Of a DNA stretch of 64,000 nucleotides, positions 34,650 to 47,552 are shown in pieces (the stretch's first letter is position 1; each line of letters opens with the position of its first letter). Source of the stretch: Topomyia yanbarensis (Eukaryota > Arthropoda > Insecta > Diptera > Culicidae); the NCBI RefSeq assembly GCF_030247195.1, contig NC_080671.1:13094843-13158842 (forward strand), given 5' to 3'. Below the pieces are notes generated by a model. That model saw only the letters and a program-made list of their open reading frames with translations. It ran no database searches and had not been told where the DNA came from. Made by a program: the position numbers and the translations under genes.

Positions 34650-37000
34650 AACATCAAATCGCATTCGAGAGAAATTGTTTCGCCGAGGAACTTTCCGTCG
34701 CAGTAGACTAGATCCACCGCCTGCGACTAGTTGAATAGTACGCGACGTAGCACGAGATACTAGGCTCCACTTGGAATCGCCGGACCCGCGCACTCGCGTC
34801 AAGAACAGCCATTAAGTTAAACGTGCTCGTCAGCTTCGGCCGGTTGCGCTTTGAGTTCAATGCAGCAGCCCAGGCCGGAATGCCATACCTCAGTATTGAC
34901 GATGAGACACCCGCCAGGAGACGTCTCGTGTTGCATCTTGCTCCTCTAATGTTTGGCATGATCCTTGCCAATACGATAGTTGTCCTCGCAGCCTCGACCA
35001 TTACACCCAGTGCACACATTGATGGAATAGTGTATCCACGACACGCTGGAATATTTTTCGATTGCTGATCAGCCTCCTTGTGATGAGCCAACTGCAACTT
35101 GACATCGGCCATCCAGGTTCCAATTATATCTATTTGTTTCTACCGTCAACATCTCATTTCCAGAATCTCCCCGGTTATTACAAGCACTACATCATAACCA
35201 ACGATCTCGATTCCCCTGGGCAGCGCTCTAGTGTTAATACTCCGTTATACATCATGTTCCATAGCATGGGGCCGAGCTACTTCCGCCGTGATCCTTGTCG
35301 ACCTCTGTCTCATGTCTCGTCCCGTAGACCACACTCGGTTCTGGAAGTAACTTTTCAGAACCTTGCACGGAGCCGGCATTCTGTGCACCCTACGGCAAAC
35401 GCCACTGTTGAAGGCCTTCTTCACGCTTAGTTTACCGGCTTGTTGAGGATGACGCATTCCGAAAGTTTATCAATAATATAGGCGGATACGGCGCTCTCCT
35501 GTTTCCGGGCTTTACTGGATTTGACAGTAGCACCAGCTTCTGGATCTTCCATTTTTCCAGGACTGCGGCCATCCAGTTGGGTCGTGCTTGTGGAAGACAC
35601 CCTTCACGATAGTCTTCAATTTGTCTGCGTACATTCCAGCTTTCGTTGAACCCATGATCTTGGCCATCACGACACGGAAAGTGTTGTCCCAGGAATTAGC
35701 GTCTACTACTCTGCACAGCTTCTTGTAGCAGGTGGACTTACTAAGCACTATCTCGCGTTGAAAATCGGCCCAAACCGCCCGAAATGTCACCTTACACTCT
35801 ACTCTGACAGCCTCGGGTCTGGCTCTCTGAACACTTTCTTTGCCTTATAGGCAGGTAGCACGGAGGATATTAAGCCTTTCGTTCCACCTATACGCCGGAC
35901 GTCGGTAGTTCCTCGGTTCCATTTTCATCGGCATTGTTATGTCACACGCCTTCGCTAATGTTTCCGATAGCTCATCGGCATTCGGAATTGAGGCGAGGCT
36001 GTCTGCACAAAGTGCTTCCACAAAAATGTTCTTGTCGATTTTCTTTATTTTCCACTTCCGCTCACCAGTCCTCACTCTCCGCGTTATATTGCAATTCCGC
36101 CGACCAATGGTGTAGTGGATCGCCTGGGGGTCGCTATGTGTGTACTTCTCACCAACTATTATCGCCATTTCATATTATTCATCAGCGACGCACTGCAGAA
36201 TGTTACGTCGATTATGGATTCCTGGCCTGTTCTGTAATGTGCTAGCGGAACCTTCGTAGCACGACCTTACATCCTGCTTCACCAGGGCTTCCAATAGGCT
36301 GTAACCTCTTGCGTTGGTCAGCCTGCTACCTCAGTCCACGGCCCAAGCGTTAAAGTTTCCTCCTATAACAACTGGCGTTCGTCCGACTAACGAGTTGGTT
36401 AGGGCGTCCAGCATCCGATTGTACTGCTCTAGTGGCCACCGTTGCCGAGCATAACAGCAACATACGAATACACCGTTGATCTTGGCGATCACGAAGCCTT
36501 CTTGTGTGCTATCCACCGCGTCTTGGGCAGGGAAACTGCCCATTACCCGCCACCAAGTTACCGTTATCGAAAGGAACACGACACAGCTCTGTAATAATTT
36601 CCACGTCGTACTTCGTTTCTGTTGTCGACTGCCACAACGTTTACTGTACAATGTAGCAATGATTGAGATTAAGTCAGATGATCTCCGTCATTGTTTACCT
36701 ACCTTGTCTTTTTATACGCAGGGCATTTGTTGCCGCCGATCGTGCGGTCGTTTCCGTCCACCGGTGCCAATTTTCTCCGTGTTTTCTACATAATGCAGAC
36801 GTGTCTGGGCCCTTGCATATCTTCGCCTGATGTCCGGGATCCAAGCACTTTAAATATAGCTCCATCTGCTTGGTAACTCATGGAGCGACGCTCAGTGAGC
36901 ACACCGACCATCCGACTTTTATCTTGCCAGTATCCTTCGGCTTGTTGGCAACGTCCACTGGTAGTCCAGTCGCTGCCGTTTGAGCGCCTCCAAACGATTT
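34650..37000 (-). pseudogene. Decayed non-LTR retrotransposon, zinc-knuckle ORF1 end to RT (copy 2)
   Basis: Minus strand, 5' to 3': near 36840 a CCHC-like CLDPGHQAKICKGPD segment (ORF1 end); 36651-36331 endonuclease with GFVIAKINGVFVCCCYA and VVIGGNFNAWAVD; 36168-35850 the rest of the endonuclease (YTHSDPQAIHYTIG); 35790-35245 RT N-terminal half with KAFNSGV and CKVLKSYFQNRVW; 35112-34708 post-catalytic region with VKLQLAHHKE and SSSILRYGIPAWAAALN. Frames change repeatedly, so it is dead. Gene order agrees with an R1/LOA-type element; the clade is an inference. Confidence 0.75.
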
Positions 37001-37536
37001 CCTAATACAGATCGTTGCCGGTACATCTAGATTGCATTACTCGCTCAGTGTTCTCCTAACGTTTTTACGCATGGGCACACTGGGCCCGGGTCAGGGGCTC
37101 CTGGGGTTTTAGGGGCCCCGCGTGGAGTATAGGTGCATTAAGTCATACTAGCTACCTGCAATGCTGGCTCCTTGAAAAATTCAAAAGAAAAGAGCGGACC
37201 AATTTTTATTTGATTTGAAAAATATTTTGATGAGCATTGTTGAATTTTTATACCGATCATAAGTAGAACATTCTTGAGTTGCTGATTTCAGTTTTGGTTA
37301 AACCGGTTTAACTTCAACTGCAAAGATAAATTAAGGGTCAGGGCGAGATACACTCGACCAATAAATGAATCGTTATTACTAATCATATTCCTTAGCAATA
37401 AACCCGAGGCTTGAAATTGAATCGTCATGATTCTAAATCATCTGAAAGGGATACAACAACACAATACTGATTGATTTCACAGCCTTCATTACCACATTGT
37501 GTTTAGTTTCATCATATCAGGAACGTAGTACTGCTC
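37001..37536. other. No gene seen; GC-rich hinge at 37076-37120
   Basis: A GGGCCC-rich patch (37080-37120) looks like the end of a repeat. Related GGGCCC sequence occurs at about 41724-41773, but I could not show that the two bound one element. Confidence 0.3.
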
Positions 37537-40168
37537 CCCGATCAGAACGACATAACAGAAAGCTATCAAAATTATATCTCATGTTGATATATATTACTCA
37601 CTGTGTTATTTTTGTGATATCCCTATCAGCAAGGCAAGCAAACTTATATCAAGATTATATCTTCTGGTGATATCATTGAACTGCTAATATGATTTTAATG
37701 TACGCATATAACGGTGATGTTATAATATATTACATATTCTTTCACAATTATCTTTGAACGCTAACTGTAAACTGTAAAGCGGGCAAATGACCAGTTGGTT
37801 AAAGCCCCAATAAACAAATCAATCGATCAACTGTGAATGATTGTTATATTACACCAATGATCGTCTATTTGCTAATACGCTGAAGCCTCTTTTTATGCGT
37901 ATTTATCCAACTTTTTAAAGCAAATTTTCGAAGTTTTTATTGATTTCCTTATATTTGCGTCCACACGAACATTCAAAGTTCCACGATTTTGAGAATAGAT
38001 AAAATAGATTAGATGCCAGAGGTCGAAAACTTGAAAATAAGGTGTTTAACTTACTTGGTTGCATTTTGATTAAGAGATTACCTATTTTCTGAGGCAATTT
38101 CGACTATGTGGCTTATGATGTCAATGTTGAAGCCTTTATTCAAAAAGTTTTGGAATCGTAAAGTTATCAACAAGCTATTCTAAAGAATATAATTTTCATA
38201 TAAAACTTATTTTAAAGAAGATGCAGGAAGTATCAAGCACTCCAGATGAAATAAAGAAACGCGGAGTCAAATAAAAAAGCATTTTTAAACTATTTGTTAT
38301 GGTTTAGTCAAATGATTCTATAAATAATTTCCTTTTAATTAATTGTGTATATTGCGAAAACGAATTTCCAGAACTTAAAAAACTGTTTGATATATACTGA
38401 TTTCCACAATTCCGTTATGAATTTTGAGTATCTTCGAGGATCTTCAGCCCGATTTTTTTCAATTTATGCGGGTTTTTTTTTATAAACAACCGAAACTTGT
38501 TCAGTTTGTGGGTATCTGATTTTGTGCGTTCTACGAATTACCAAAGCATTTTAATTTCTTTTATTTCCACCCCCGCATAAAAATGTTTAAGTTTGAGATT
38601 GTTGTATCTTTTCATTCCACCTAAGACAGTTTGACATTTACAATCAACTGACAATTACTTTGAATGCGCATATGTACTAATGTTTCCGTTGCATTCGATG
38701 GTGCTTCGTTCGTCTTAAAAAAAACATCGAACTAACAAATTTTCGTAATAATTAAGATACTTGATTAATTTTGTAGAAAGTTAAAAAAGGAATAATGCGA
38801 CCTGTTCAAATTGTTGAAAGATTAATATTTGTGAGTATGCTGTATAAAGCTATCAATATTTCAAAATGGCTTAGAAATCTCTGAATAAATACACATCCCT
38901 GCTGATATTATTGTTTGCTGTTACAATTTAAATATGTGTTTTAGATTGTGCTTGAAATAGCTAAAAACTTTTATGTAAAAATATTGAATAATTTCCTCCT
39001 TAAAACTAAATAAAATTTAGAAAAGAAAATGTATTTTAGAAAACATGAAATATTCTAAAATTCGTCACACCGAAGAATCCTCAACAATTTCTCGAATTTT
39101 ATGATTATCTGTTATAACATTCGCAGTTGATAGATTGAACTATTGTGAAAAAATGTATTTCTGCGAATTTTGTTAGAAGTGAGATAATTGTACTGGTTTG
39201 CTTAATCTTCCCCATTTTTAAGAAATGCCAATAACAAAACCCCAAAAGCGACTTTACTTGAAATGCAAGCCTCAAAATTTTGTTATAAGTAACATTTGTC
39301 GTATTCTCTGTAAAATAATGTAGGTAAATTATCCGCTAAATGTTGCCATATCGCATCGACATTATTCCTAAAAATCGTGTAAATCATGTTAACGTACAAG
39401 AGAAGCACCGAAGCGCACTATTCAGAATCTAAAAATAGCCCCACTTCCCTAATCTGAAAAGATATTATAAAGCTATGCAGTCTTTCGTAATATAGGCAGC
39501 TGTAGTAGTGAGCAAAACTGAAACTGAAAACAAAGCGTATTATACAAGGAAAACAAACAGTTCTTTGGCTTTGGCAAAGTTCAATGTGTGCGTTCTGGAA
39601 ACATCTTCTGCATCTATAATCGTTTTGCCCTTGATGAATGCGTAGAATATTATGCTAACATTAAACATCGGTCGAAAGCAACGTCGTTGGTTCATGCAGG
39701 AAACATCCCCATAAAACTCAGAATACCCAGGTTCAAAACGCTATATCTACTAATAACAATCAGCGTGTCATATATTCATAATAAACAATCAGCCAGCATG
39801 TATGCAATCATTTGACAAATCTATAGAAAGCTTTTGCTACATAAAAAGCTTTTTGCTTCCAACCGAAAAGCGCCTTAATGTATGCTATATTTTTCTATTT
39901 TATTCTATTTTTAGACCTGCACGCTAAATTCGTTGATACTATACAATAGGTAATAAAAGCTATATTGTCCGAGGGAGAACCTAACAAATTTTGTTATAAT
40001 TCTGATAGAAGCCTATCACAGGTTGTCATATTTTTGATATATACTAGAAGAATTTCTGTTATGTTTTCTGTTATTTTACCAACTAACGAGACCAAAGTTA
40101 TAACACAACTTGTTATCATAACAAAGTAACTCAGTCTGAAATAATTTTGTTATTTCTTTCTGATCGGG
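37537..40168. mobile_element. Putative 2.6-kb DNA element with CCCGATCAGAA inverted ends
   Basis: CCCGATCAGAACGACATAAC at 37537 is matched by the complement of CCCGATCAGAAAGAAATAAC ending at 40168. Both are followed inward by TATAAC/GATATC-type words in both orientations. No transposase ORF is present. A SINE-like tail (TTAAAGCCCCAATAAAC) lies at about 37798-37815, so the interior is composite. The target duplication is not resolved. Confidence 0.45.
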
Positions 40169-41356
40169 TCACGTTCAATATGTTAAGAATAATAATTTAG
40201 TAAGCCCCATAGTTTCAAAATAGAGATTATTTTTTGTGAAATACATTAGTTTAAAGACATCTTCGTATTTAAATCGTACCCAAGATATATTTTTTTAAAG
40301 TTAAATTTTATTGGCATATTGTTACTTGAGTATCGTAGATTATCCGTATTTTAATGCATGGTCAAATGGAACAGAGAACCCTCGGCACATGCACTTCTGA
40401 TTTTGATTAGCTCAGTCCGAAGTAACACGAATTAAACTGAGTGGTATTTATGTATTTAATTCACGTATACCTCTAGTACTTTAAATAGCTTTAGAATGAA
40501 CGGTTATCCAAGAAATTTTTGCACTACGTACACACTTAGAAAAAATGAAAATTACATTTGACGTAAACGACATTGTAACGTATTTGGCTGTCTAATAATG
40601 GAATTTTACACGTTTTGACATGTGAAATAAAATATTGTGTCTCTTTTGATGTAGAACTCTGTCGAATGCATATGGAGAATTGTGAACAAAGCGCATTTTC
40701 ACATATTCTTGAGTGTAAATTGAAGTGAAATGTGACACTCTTTTTATGTGCATATTGCGAGATGTAAATATTATTTGCTATTCAAATTAAGAAAAAGACT
40801 AAGTTTGTCATAAATAATATTTAAAAACAGTTTTGAATGACACTCGTAAACTTTTACACAGTTGTATCTGTAACTTCTCTCGCAGATTTTTCTACTTTCA
40901 TTACATTTTCATTTCATGTTTAGTAACATCTAAATTCTTTAGATGCTACATCGTAATTGCCGTAATTGAATCTTTCGATTTACTGAAGTTCGGGTAGTTT
41001 GGCGTATTGTAGTCCTTGGGCACAAAATGTAGTTTGGTAACTCTATAAACTCATTTTGCATAACGGAACGATGTCAAAAAAGGGGTTTTTTTGAAGGCAC
41101 TTCTTGTGATAAATTCCCTGCCCTGGTTCATAATCCTGGTTGTGGCCTAAATCTGAATTCGCTTGTTGTAACTGCAGATTGCTTGCCAGACCAAAAATAT
41201 CCTGGCCAATTTCGAATTATTGTTTGTTTGTATTTTCGGCGATATTAGACTAATTTCTGGCGGTAAACATCATGGACCCATCGACCATTAGTAGGTGTTG
41301 GAGGAGGTGGCGGCGATCACGATGCTGTCGGGAATATGTTATGGCATCATTGCAGT
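40169..41356. other. No gene seen
   Basis: AT-rich sequence with CGTAAA/TTTACG words around 40555-40620 of the kind seen in small mosquito MITEs. The ends are not resolved. Confidence 0.3.
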
Positions 41357-41428
41357 TCCTCGATGGAGGAATGGGTAATGCACCAAACTAGAGACTGAGA
41401 GATCGCAGGTTCGATTCCTGCTTGAGGA
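41357..41428 (+). pseudogene. tRNA-like pseudogene or SINE head, 72 nt
   Basis: Has exactly tRNA length: a 7-bp acceptor stem (TCCTCGA / TTGAGGA, one G-U pair), a perfect T arm (GCAGG TTCGATT CCTGC) and an intact B-box. The D stem and anticodon stem are mispaired (3 of 5 anticodon-stem pairs lost). The anticodon position would read AGA, but no long variable arm is present, so it is not a working tRNA-Ser. Confidence 0.5.
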
Positions 41429-42290
41429 TATATCTTTTCTCGATGTTTCCAATAGAAAGGTCAATTTCACCGTTTCTTAATTCTCACCGTTCCAGTCATT
41501 CTTTCTCTGTTTATTTTCCAGTGCACACGTTCCAAAAATGAAGTACGAAGTCAATTCACGCTACTCCATTATTCCTCCTTCTTGGCCTAACTAGAAGTTT
41601 CATCCTCAAACACCTTTTTTGGAACACTTGAAGTAAAATACGATTTGCTGATTTCATCTCTGTGATGCTTAATCATATTAATCAAATGTTACTCTTTATC
41701 TGTTGCGTCTGTTCATCTTTGGGGGCCCTTCACACAATAGTACCAGGGGCCCACCATAGTCATGAGGCGGCCCTGAAATAACTAAATAACTAGAGACATG
41801 TTAAAAGTCAAGCCCGTCTCAAGCATGCGTTCAGGGCAGCAGAAAGGATCAAGCCTGTCGTCACAAGTGCAGTTAGTAGCAGTATAAAAAATATTGTAAA
41901 ATCTACTGTTAGAAAATTCTCAAACAGCTCCAACATATGTTTTCAACATTCACCATCAACTGATAACAATCAGCTAACAGCACCAATCGTACATAGGTTT
42001 TTGATGCCACTAGCGATGGTACAAACAATGTTCAAACATAAACTCCACCACTAGCGTACCGAGAAAAACTGAGAAAACTCGAAACAACCGTACCAGATAA
42101 GAGTCCGTGCTCAATATCTCGTCAAGATTTCATTTGATAATGGTGTTGACTTATTCAAACATCAAAGAGAAATGCAAATACGCATATAGAGCACAAGACC
42201 ACTTGAAATCGCTGAAAACTGGAACAAACGACCATCGGCACCACTAGAGAAAAGCCCTTATTCTGCTTTTGTGGGTGGGTGGCTTGTGAT
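41429..42290. other. No gene seen
   Basis: Mixed repeat debris with CACTAGCG words (42006-42060). The last 8 bp (42283-42290, CTTGTGAT) are the target duplication of the hAT element that follows. Confidence 0.35.
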
Positions 42291-43694
42291 TAGAGCTTCC
42301 ATTTCCCGACGGTTTTCAGCTTCCCGGGATTCGGGAAATAAATAATAAATTTCCCGGGAAATCCCGGGAATTCAGAAGAAAAATGAAAAGGTGAATGATT
42401 TTCTTGAAAAAAAAAGAATAAATTGAAAAGTTTTCAAACCCGTTTGATTGCATGTATATCTGTCCTAGAAGCAGTTGTCAGAAAACGGCGATTTGGTGTC
42501 CTACAAATCATTCAATCATTTGATATCTCGTCAATAAGTTTACACAACATCAACTTCTTTTGATGATTTTTCTTGGCTATATGTGTAACCTAAATTTTGG
42601 TAATTACGATTACAATTGGACGATATACGACGACGAATTCGTTGTTCTGATACGATGGAATGTGATCAATTTAATGCAAAGCACCTTCTTTGGTAATCTT
42701 AAATGAAAAGATTGAGCTGCTTCAGTGTATTGTGCAGTTATTTCTGATCAAATGAGAAAATGTGATATATGGAATCCATTTCCGTCGCAGTAGGACCAGC
42801 AGTATTCCGAATTAAGTGTGAATCAAAATCTACCATCGATTTTCTGTTACGGGCGAGTATCTGGATTGCTTTATCTTATTCCTTCAAAAATCCTGCCAGC
42901 ATCCTTGAAATCGACATTCAAAGAGTTTGGATGCGCATGATATTGGACAGCTACAGCGTTATGCATTTTTTTCATGCGTCCAAAAATTTACAGATATTAC
43001 AGTTACGGTATAACAAATTAGACGATGAACCGATAAAATATTTCTGCAGACGTTCTAGAAACATTTCTTATTTTAAATAGCGTTTGCGTTAAGCATGATA
43101 TCACTACAAACCATCCCAAGTTTTGAAACAAAACCTCTTTGATTTTTTAAGAAATTACCGCTATTTCAATTACTAATTTGATTGCAAGCCCTTTCATTCA
43201 AGATATTATTATTAAAATAAACTATTAAAAGCACTGTAAAAAAATCTGATTAATCAGCTCAACGGTTGCAGAGATATCGCATCACTAACGCTACCGCAAG
43301 GAAATGCTTTGGTACAACGGCCGGCAAATTAATCTATTTTTGCATGAAAATATCAACATTTTTAGCAGTGTTTTGAGTAAGGCTTGGACTATATACATAA
43401 AAAAATCACGAAAACATATCAGCGGGTCTAAGGATATTTAGTCCATTGATTTGCAAATCAGTTGGAAAAGCACAATCTGCATTCATTGCTCACTCCAAAT
43501 ATTTGCCGGTAAAGATATTTCCTACAGAATTTCTTTCGCAGAACCGAAGCCTTTTGGAATAAATTAAAAATTGTTTTTCCCGGGATTCCCAAATCCCGGG
43601 AATGAGAAAACCCAATTTCCCGGGAATCGGGAATCCCGGGAAATCCAAAAATCCCGGGATTCCCGAGAAATAAATTCCCGGGATGGAAGCTCTA
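42291..43694. mobile_element. hAT-type DNA element, copy 2 (1404 bp), perfect 8-bp TSD
   Basis: The ends TAGAGCTTCCATTTCCCG and the complement of TAGAGCTTCCATCCCGGG are inverted. The target site CTTGTGAT is perfectly duplicated at 42283-42290 and 43695-43702, the hallmark of hAT transposition. Left (42291-42375) and right (43575-43685) subterminal zones hold dense TTCCCGGGAA-type palindromes. A 103-codon frame (42769-43080) in the middle resembles no transposase I know. The intact duplication suggests a fairly recent insertion. Confidence 0.85.
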
Positions 43695-43702
43695 CTTGTG
43701 AT

Positions 43703-45990
43703 GAATGCGTTGTTGACGGTTATACAGCTACCGGCGACGGCGGCGATCCTGACTGGGGCTCCGAGTGGGCGGGTGGGCGGCAAGTTATGAATATCAATTG
43801 CTTCTCCGCGCAGCTCCAAAGAGCTGGCATGCAGAACGAACGGTGGTTCGTTGGTTGCAGTGATTATGTATATTTAATGCTCATCCTCTATTCACCGTTA
43901 ATTTGAACAGATTTATCTCGCTTTTCCTCAATGGCGGGTACCCTATTCAATCTCGACCGGCAATGCCAACTGACTGACTGACTGCGGTGGAATGAAACGT
44001 AACTTCCCCTCTTCCCCTGCTCTATGCACCTTGTGGTTCCAGTCGAAACAGCCCTCCACCAGTCAGTCAGTGACGCGATTGTCACGCCCGAGTGCGAATC
44101 GAAGAGCTAAGGAAAATATGGAAATTTAAAAGCATCAGTTATTTTTCTAGTGCAGGATCACTTGTTTGTTCTTCCGCTGCTGTCGGGTGTCCTATCTTCG
44201 CCTACAATGCGCTATTTCCTGGAGAATTTGGCTGGAGAATTTGTTGTTGTTGCGTCGAGGAGTGGCCTGATGACGATGAAGCTGGATGATTTTTTTTTCG
44301 TTTCCTCCTATTATGATTGGATTTTTTTTCTGACTGTCGGCATATTTAGATGAGGAGTTATTAATTACAATATACCACTTGCTTTGATCTTTGATTGGAA
44401 TCGGTATAATTATGACGACTGTTGAATGTGCACCTATAATAAAGCTGTTTGTCATCCAAAGTTGTTGTAGCGCGGAGGAGATTGAGAACTCCGAGTACAC
44501 TTCAGATGATCTTGTGTGTATTGAGTGCTATTCTCTGAAGACTCTAAGCACTGAAAACCCTGTCTCTTTTGACATCTGATTTTTGATGTTTTCGGCCGAA
44601 TGCGAGAATGATTGGAAATGTCAATTAATGACTTAATCATGATATAGAATAAACAGAATAAGGACATATTTCAGGTATAGTTTAAATCATTTTTAATTTA
44701 ATCGCGTTATCACTATTTATATATTTATAATTTTTCAACTTTCGTTAGTTGGAAATTTTTGTTTTATATTACATCCTTACAATATAATAATAATATTTTC
44801 CAATAGTAACGTTATTACGGTCAAGCAAACAGCTAAGAAATTATGGAACAAATTTATCTTCTTTCATATCTGATCTCCGATCTTTTCTAGGTCACCTACT
44901 TTCACCAAATCCCTGGCAAACGACATTTTCCTTACCACACAGTAAAGACAATGCAATCCCATATGTGTTGAGCAAATATTTAGAATAATTTGAGCTCTTA
45001 ATAGCCGGTAATGATCTTACCATTATCTTGCACCTAAAACCATCTGAAACAATAACAATCGGCTCGGCATTCAAGGAAAATGTGTAAACATCTTGTTTTT
45101 GCGAAAAAAATGAGTCCGAAACTATGCTTTCAAGACTCCCACCGTGGCACGATGATGACCAAGCCGATTTGTTGGATATTATCGGATTACACCGGGCTTA
45201 AATTAGAACGCATCCACGGTTCTGGGTATTTGCAGTAGCATACACGGTAAGCTACCAACTTCAAAGGCCAATTTCGTGTTCCCTTTTCCACCATCATTCC
45301 ACTACGGTCATGGGGGCGATTTACGAAAACACATGTTTTCTTTCTTTTCGGACAAGAATTCGGCAAATGTTTGTTCTGACCTTTGTTTGTCCCGCTGTCT
45401 TTGGAGAGACCAGATCGAAAGCGATTGCAGTGATTGGACATCCTTATTGCTTGCTAACACACTATCTGTTGTAGAGAAGATGTCGGTGCATTCACCAAAG
45501 TTTACCGAGGGAGGGTAATTCCTCCTGACAACTGTTGCATAGAAAGCCGAAATAAACCAGATTATCTGCCCACCGTTTGCAAAAGCATTTTGCTTCATTC
45601 GGCCTATCACTCTGCCAATACTTCTATCATTCAGTTAACTTTTGCCCAACCGCATAACAACGGCTACGAGCTGCACTATTTTTCACTGCAGGTCTCAATT
45701 CTGCAAGGTAGGATGATGCACCAAATGATTGCATTCATTACCTCGTAATTCGTTTCTCGTTTATACGGCTTTAGGATAGATTTTGAGAAGTCATGGTGTG
45801 CGAATACTTCGATAGCCGCCATTGTCATTGTCTGGAGGGGACTTATTTGTTCGTAATAGGGTAACGTATATATTGAGAACTGAAAATTTGAAATGGTTTT
45901 TCCTAACGTGTAAAAATGGTGAAAGAACATTGGTTGCTCCGGGCAGGGTTCCCAGTCACAAGAAAGACTATAGTATTTCTAAATTAGTTA
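43703..45990. other. Low-copy stretch with higher GC; no gene I can support
   Basis: Unlike its surroundings it carries none of the window's repeats. There is CTGACTGACTGACTG near 43971 and an inverted GTCAGTCAGTGACG near 44061. Frames at 45187-45610 on the minus strand show varied amino-acid composition but no domain. It could be regulatory, or part of a gene reaching outside what I can recognise. Confidence 0.3.
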
Positions 45991-45994
45991 TGGA

Positions 45995-47552
45995 GTTTGC
46001 GTCTTGAATTCGTCTCATCAGGATCCGACACTAACTTAATGCCAGGACAAAGCTAGCGCTGACAGCTTCAAAACCGGAGACAAAATTCCTGAGAAAACCC
46101 CTAGTCAAGCGTGATGTCCCGCAAGGAAAGAAATTTTGTTCAGCCGATGAGAACTGGTGATATCAAAACTTGGTTCGGCTGAGCAAGCCAACGCAAGATA
46201 CACTACGCTATATTTCTCTTCAACCTTCAACCTTATTCTTCATTAAGGAGAAAATTGGATAAAATCACTTTTGCGCGTTAAGGGTTCAACGCACACAACT
46301 GAATTAATTATGGATTTTTCGTTTCGATTTCGTTTCATCAGAACCCAATACTAACCTAGTGCCACAAGGAAAGTAAGAAATCAGCACAAGTGCTAAATCC
46401 TATTTCTGTATTCGAATTAGGGGCCATACACTAATTACGTAAGGGGATATGGGTGAGGGGGAGTTTCGAAATATCTTACAAATTCTTATCTAATGGGGAG
46501 GGAGGGTTTGTCAACAACAAGTTTGAAAAATGAAATCAATAAGAAAAATATACTTTACGTAAGAAAAGGGTACTATGTCTTATTTGCGCCATGAACATGT
46601 TGTATATCAAACAAATCAAGCACATATTGTGCATCATGGTCAAGGAAGGGCGGACCTTGAATTGAATTGCGGAGGCAGGATATGATTGATTATGGAACTT
46701 TGTTGATTGTTGTCAAAGTGAGGAGCAGTTACATCAATTTCTTGACTCTTGGTGGTATATTGTTCTGTTCGTGAACTGGAGTTACCATATGGCTTACAAG
46801 CTAACAAGTGTTGATACCGTATTATTATGCCAACATCCTTTTTCCAAACTTTCACATCAATCCCGCAAGGAATACGGAAAACGTTTTATCTTGCCGTTGT
46901 CAATGATCTTGTAGACAGGGATGCCACATTGAAATTTGTGTTTCAGTCAAAAAAACCTTTTTACCATTTGTGATAATAAAAACAGAAAAAAAATCTGGGT
47001 TAAATTTTCAAAAAATCTGTGAAAACCACAATATTTACAAAAGTTTGTGGAAATCTGTGAAATTTTTATCAAAAAAGCCCAAAAATCTTTTATCTTTGAA
47101 AAAGAATCTGTGATCAAAAATTGTAAAAATCTGTGACATTACAGAAAAATCTGTGAATATGCTAACCTTGCTTGTGGACCGAATACTTCCAGAGTGTGAA
47201 CTGTATTTTATTTCAAGAAAATGCGAAGATGACCACGTCGAAGCTATGCATACGATAAGCGTCACAGTTGCAACTCAGAATAAATTGTGAGGTTTTGCAT
47301 CACCAGGAAATTCAAGGAGGATAGTGCATCTTTCATTGGCTTGCTAAACCAAACCAAATGATTCGGTTTCATTAGTTCCCATCAGCTTAAAATGAGCCCC
47401 TTTTCTTACGGGAGATCACGCTTAACTAGGGGTTTGCTCAGGAACACGAATTGTGACTGCGTTATTTGGAGCTAGTGTCAATCCGGTGCTAGCTTAGTCC
47501 TGTCACTAAGTTAGTGTCGGATTCTAATGAGACGAATTCGAAACGCAAATAA
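45995..47552. mobile_element. Putative DNA element with ~220-bp inverted ends
   Basis: Left GAATTCGTCTCATCAGGATC through CGACACTAACTTAATGCCAG and right (complement) GAATTCGTCTCATTAGAATC through CGACACTAACTTAGTGACAG are inverted. The similarity extends past CCCCTAGTCAAGCGTGAT. A third, direct partial copy occurs at 46318-46375. The middle includes a Harbinger-like scrap at about 46428. No transposase. Confidence 0.55.

Noticed and set aside
37076..41773. Single large hAT element bounded by GGGCCC-rich ends
   Set aside because: The ends are only loosely alike and the 8-bp flanks do not match.
44050..44100. TCAGTC initiator as promoter of an unknown gene
   Set aside because: No DPE or TATA box at the right distance and no gene downstream.
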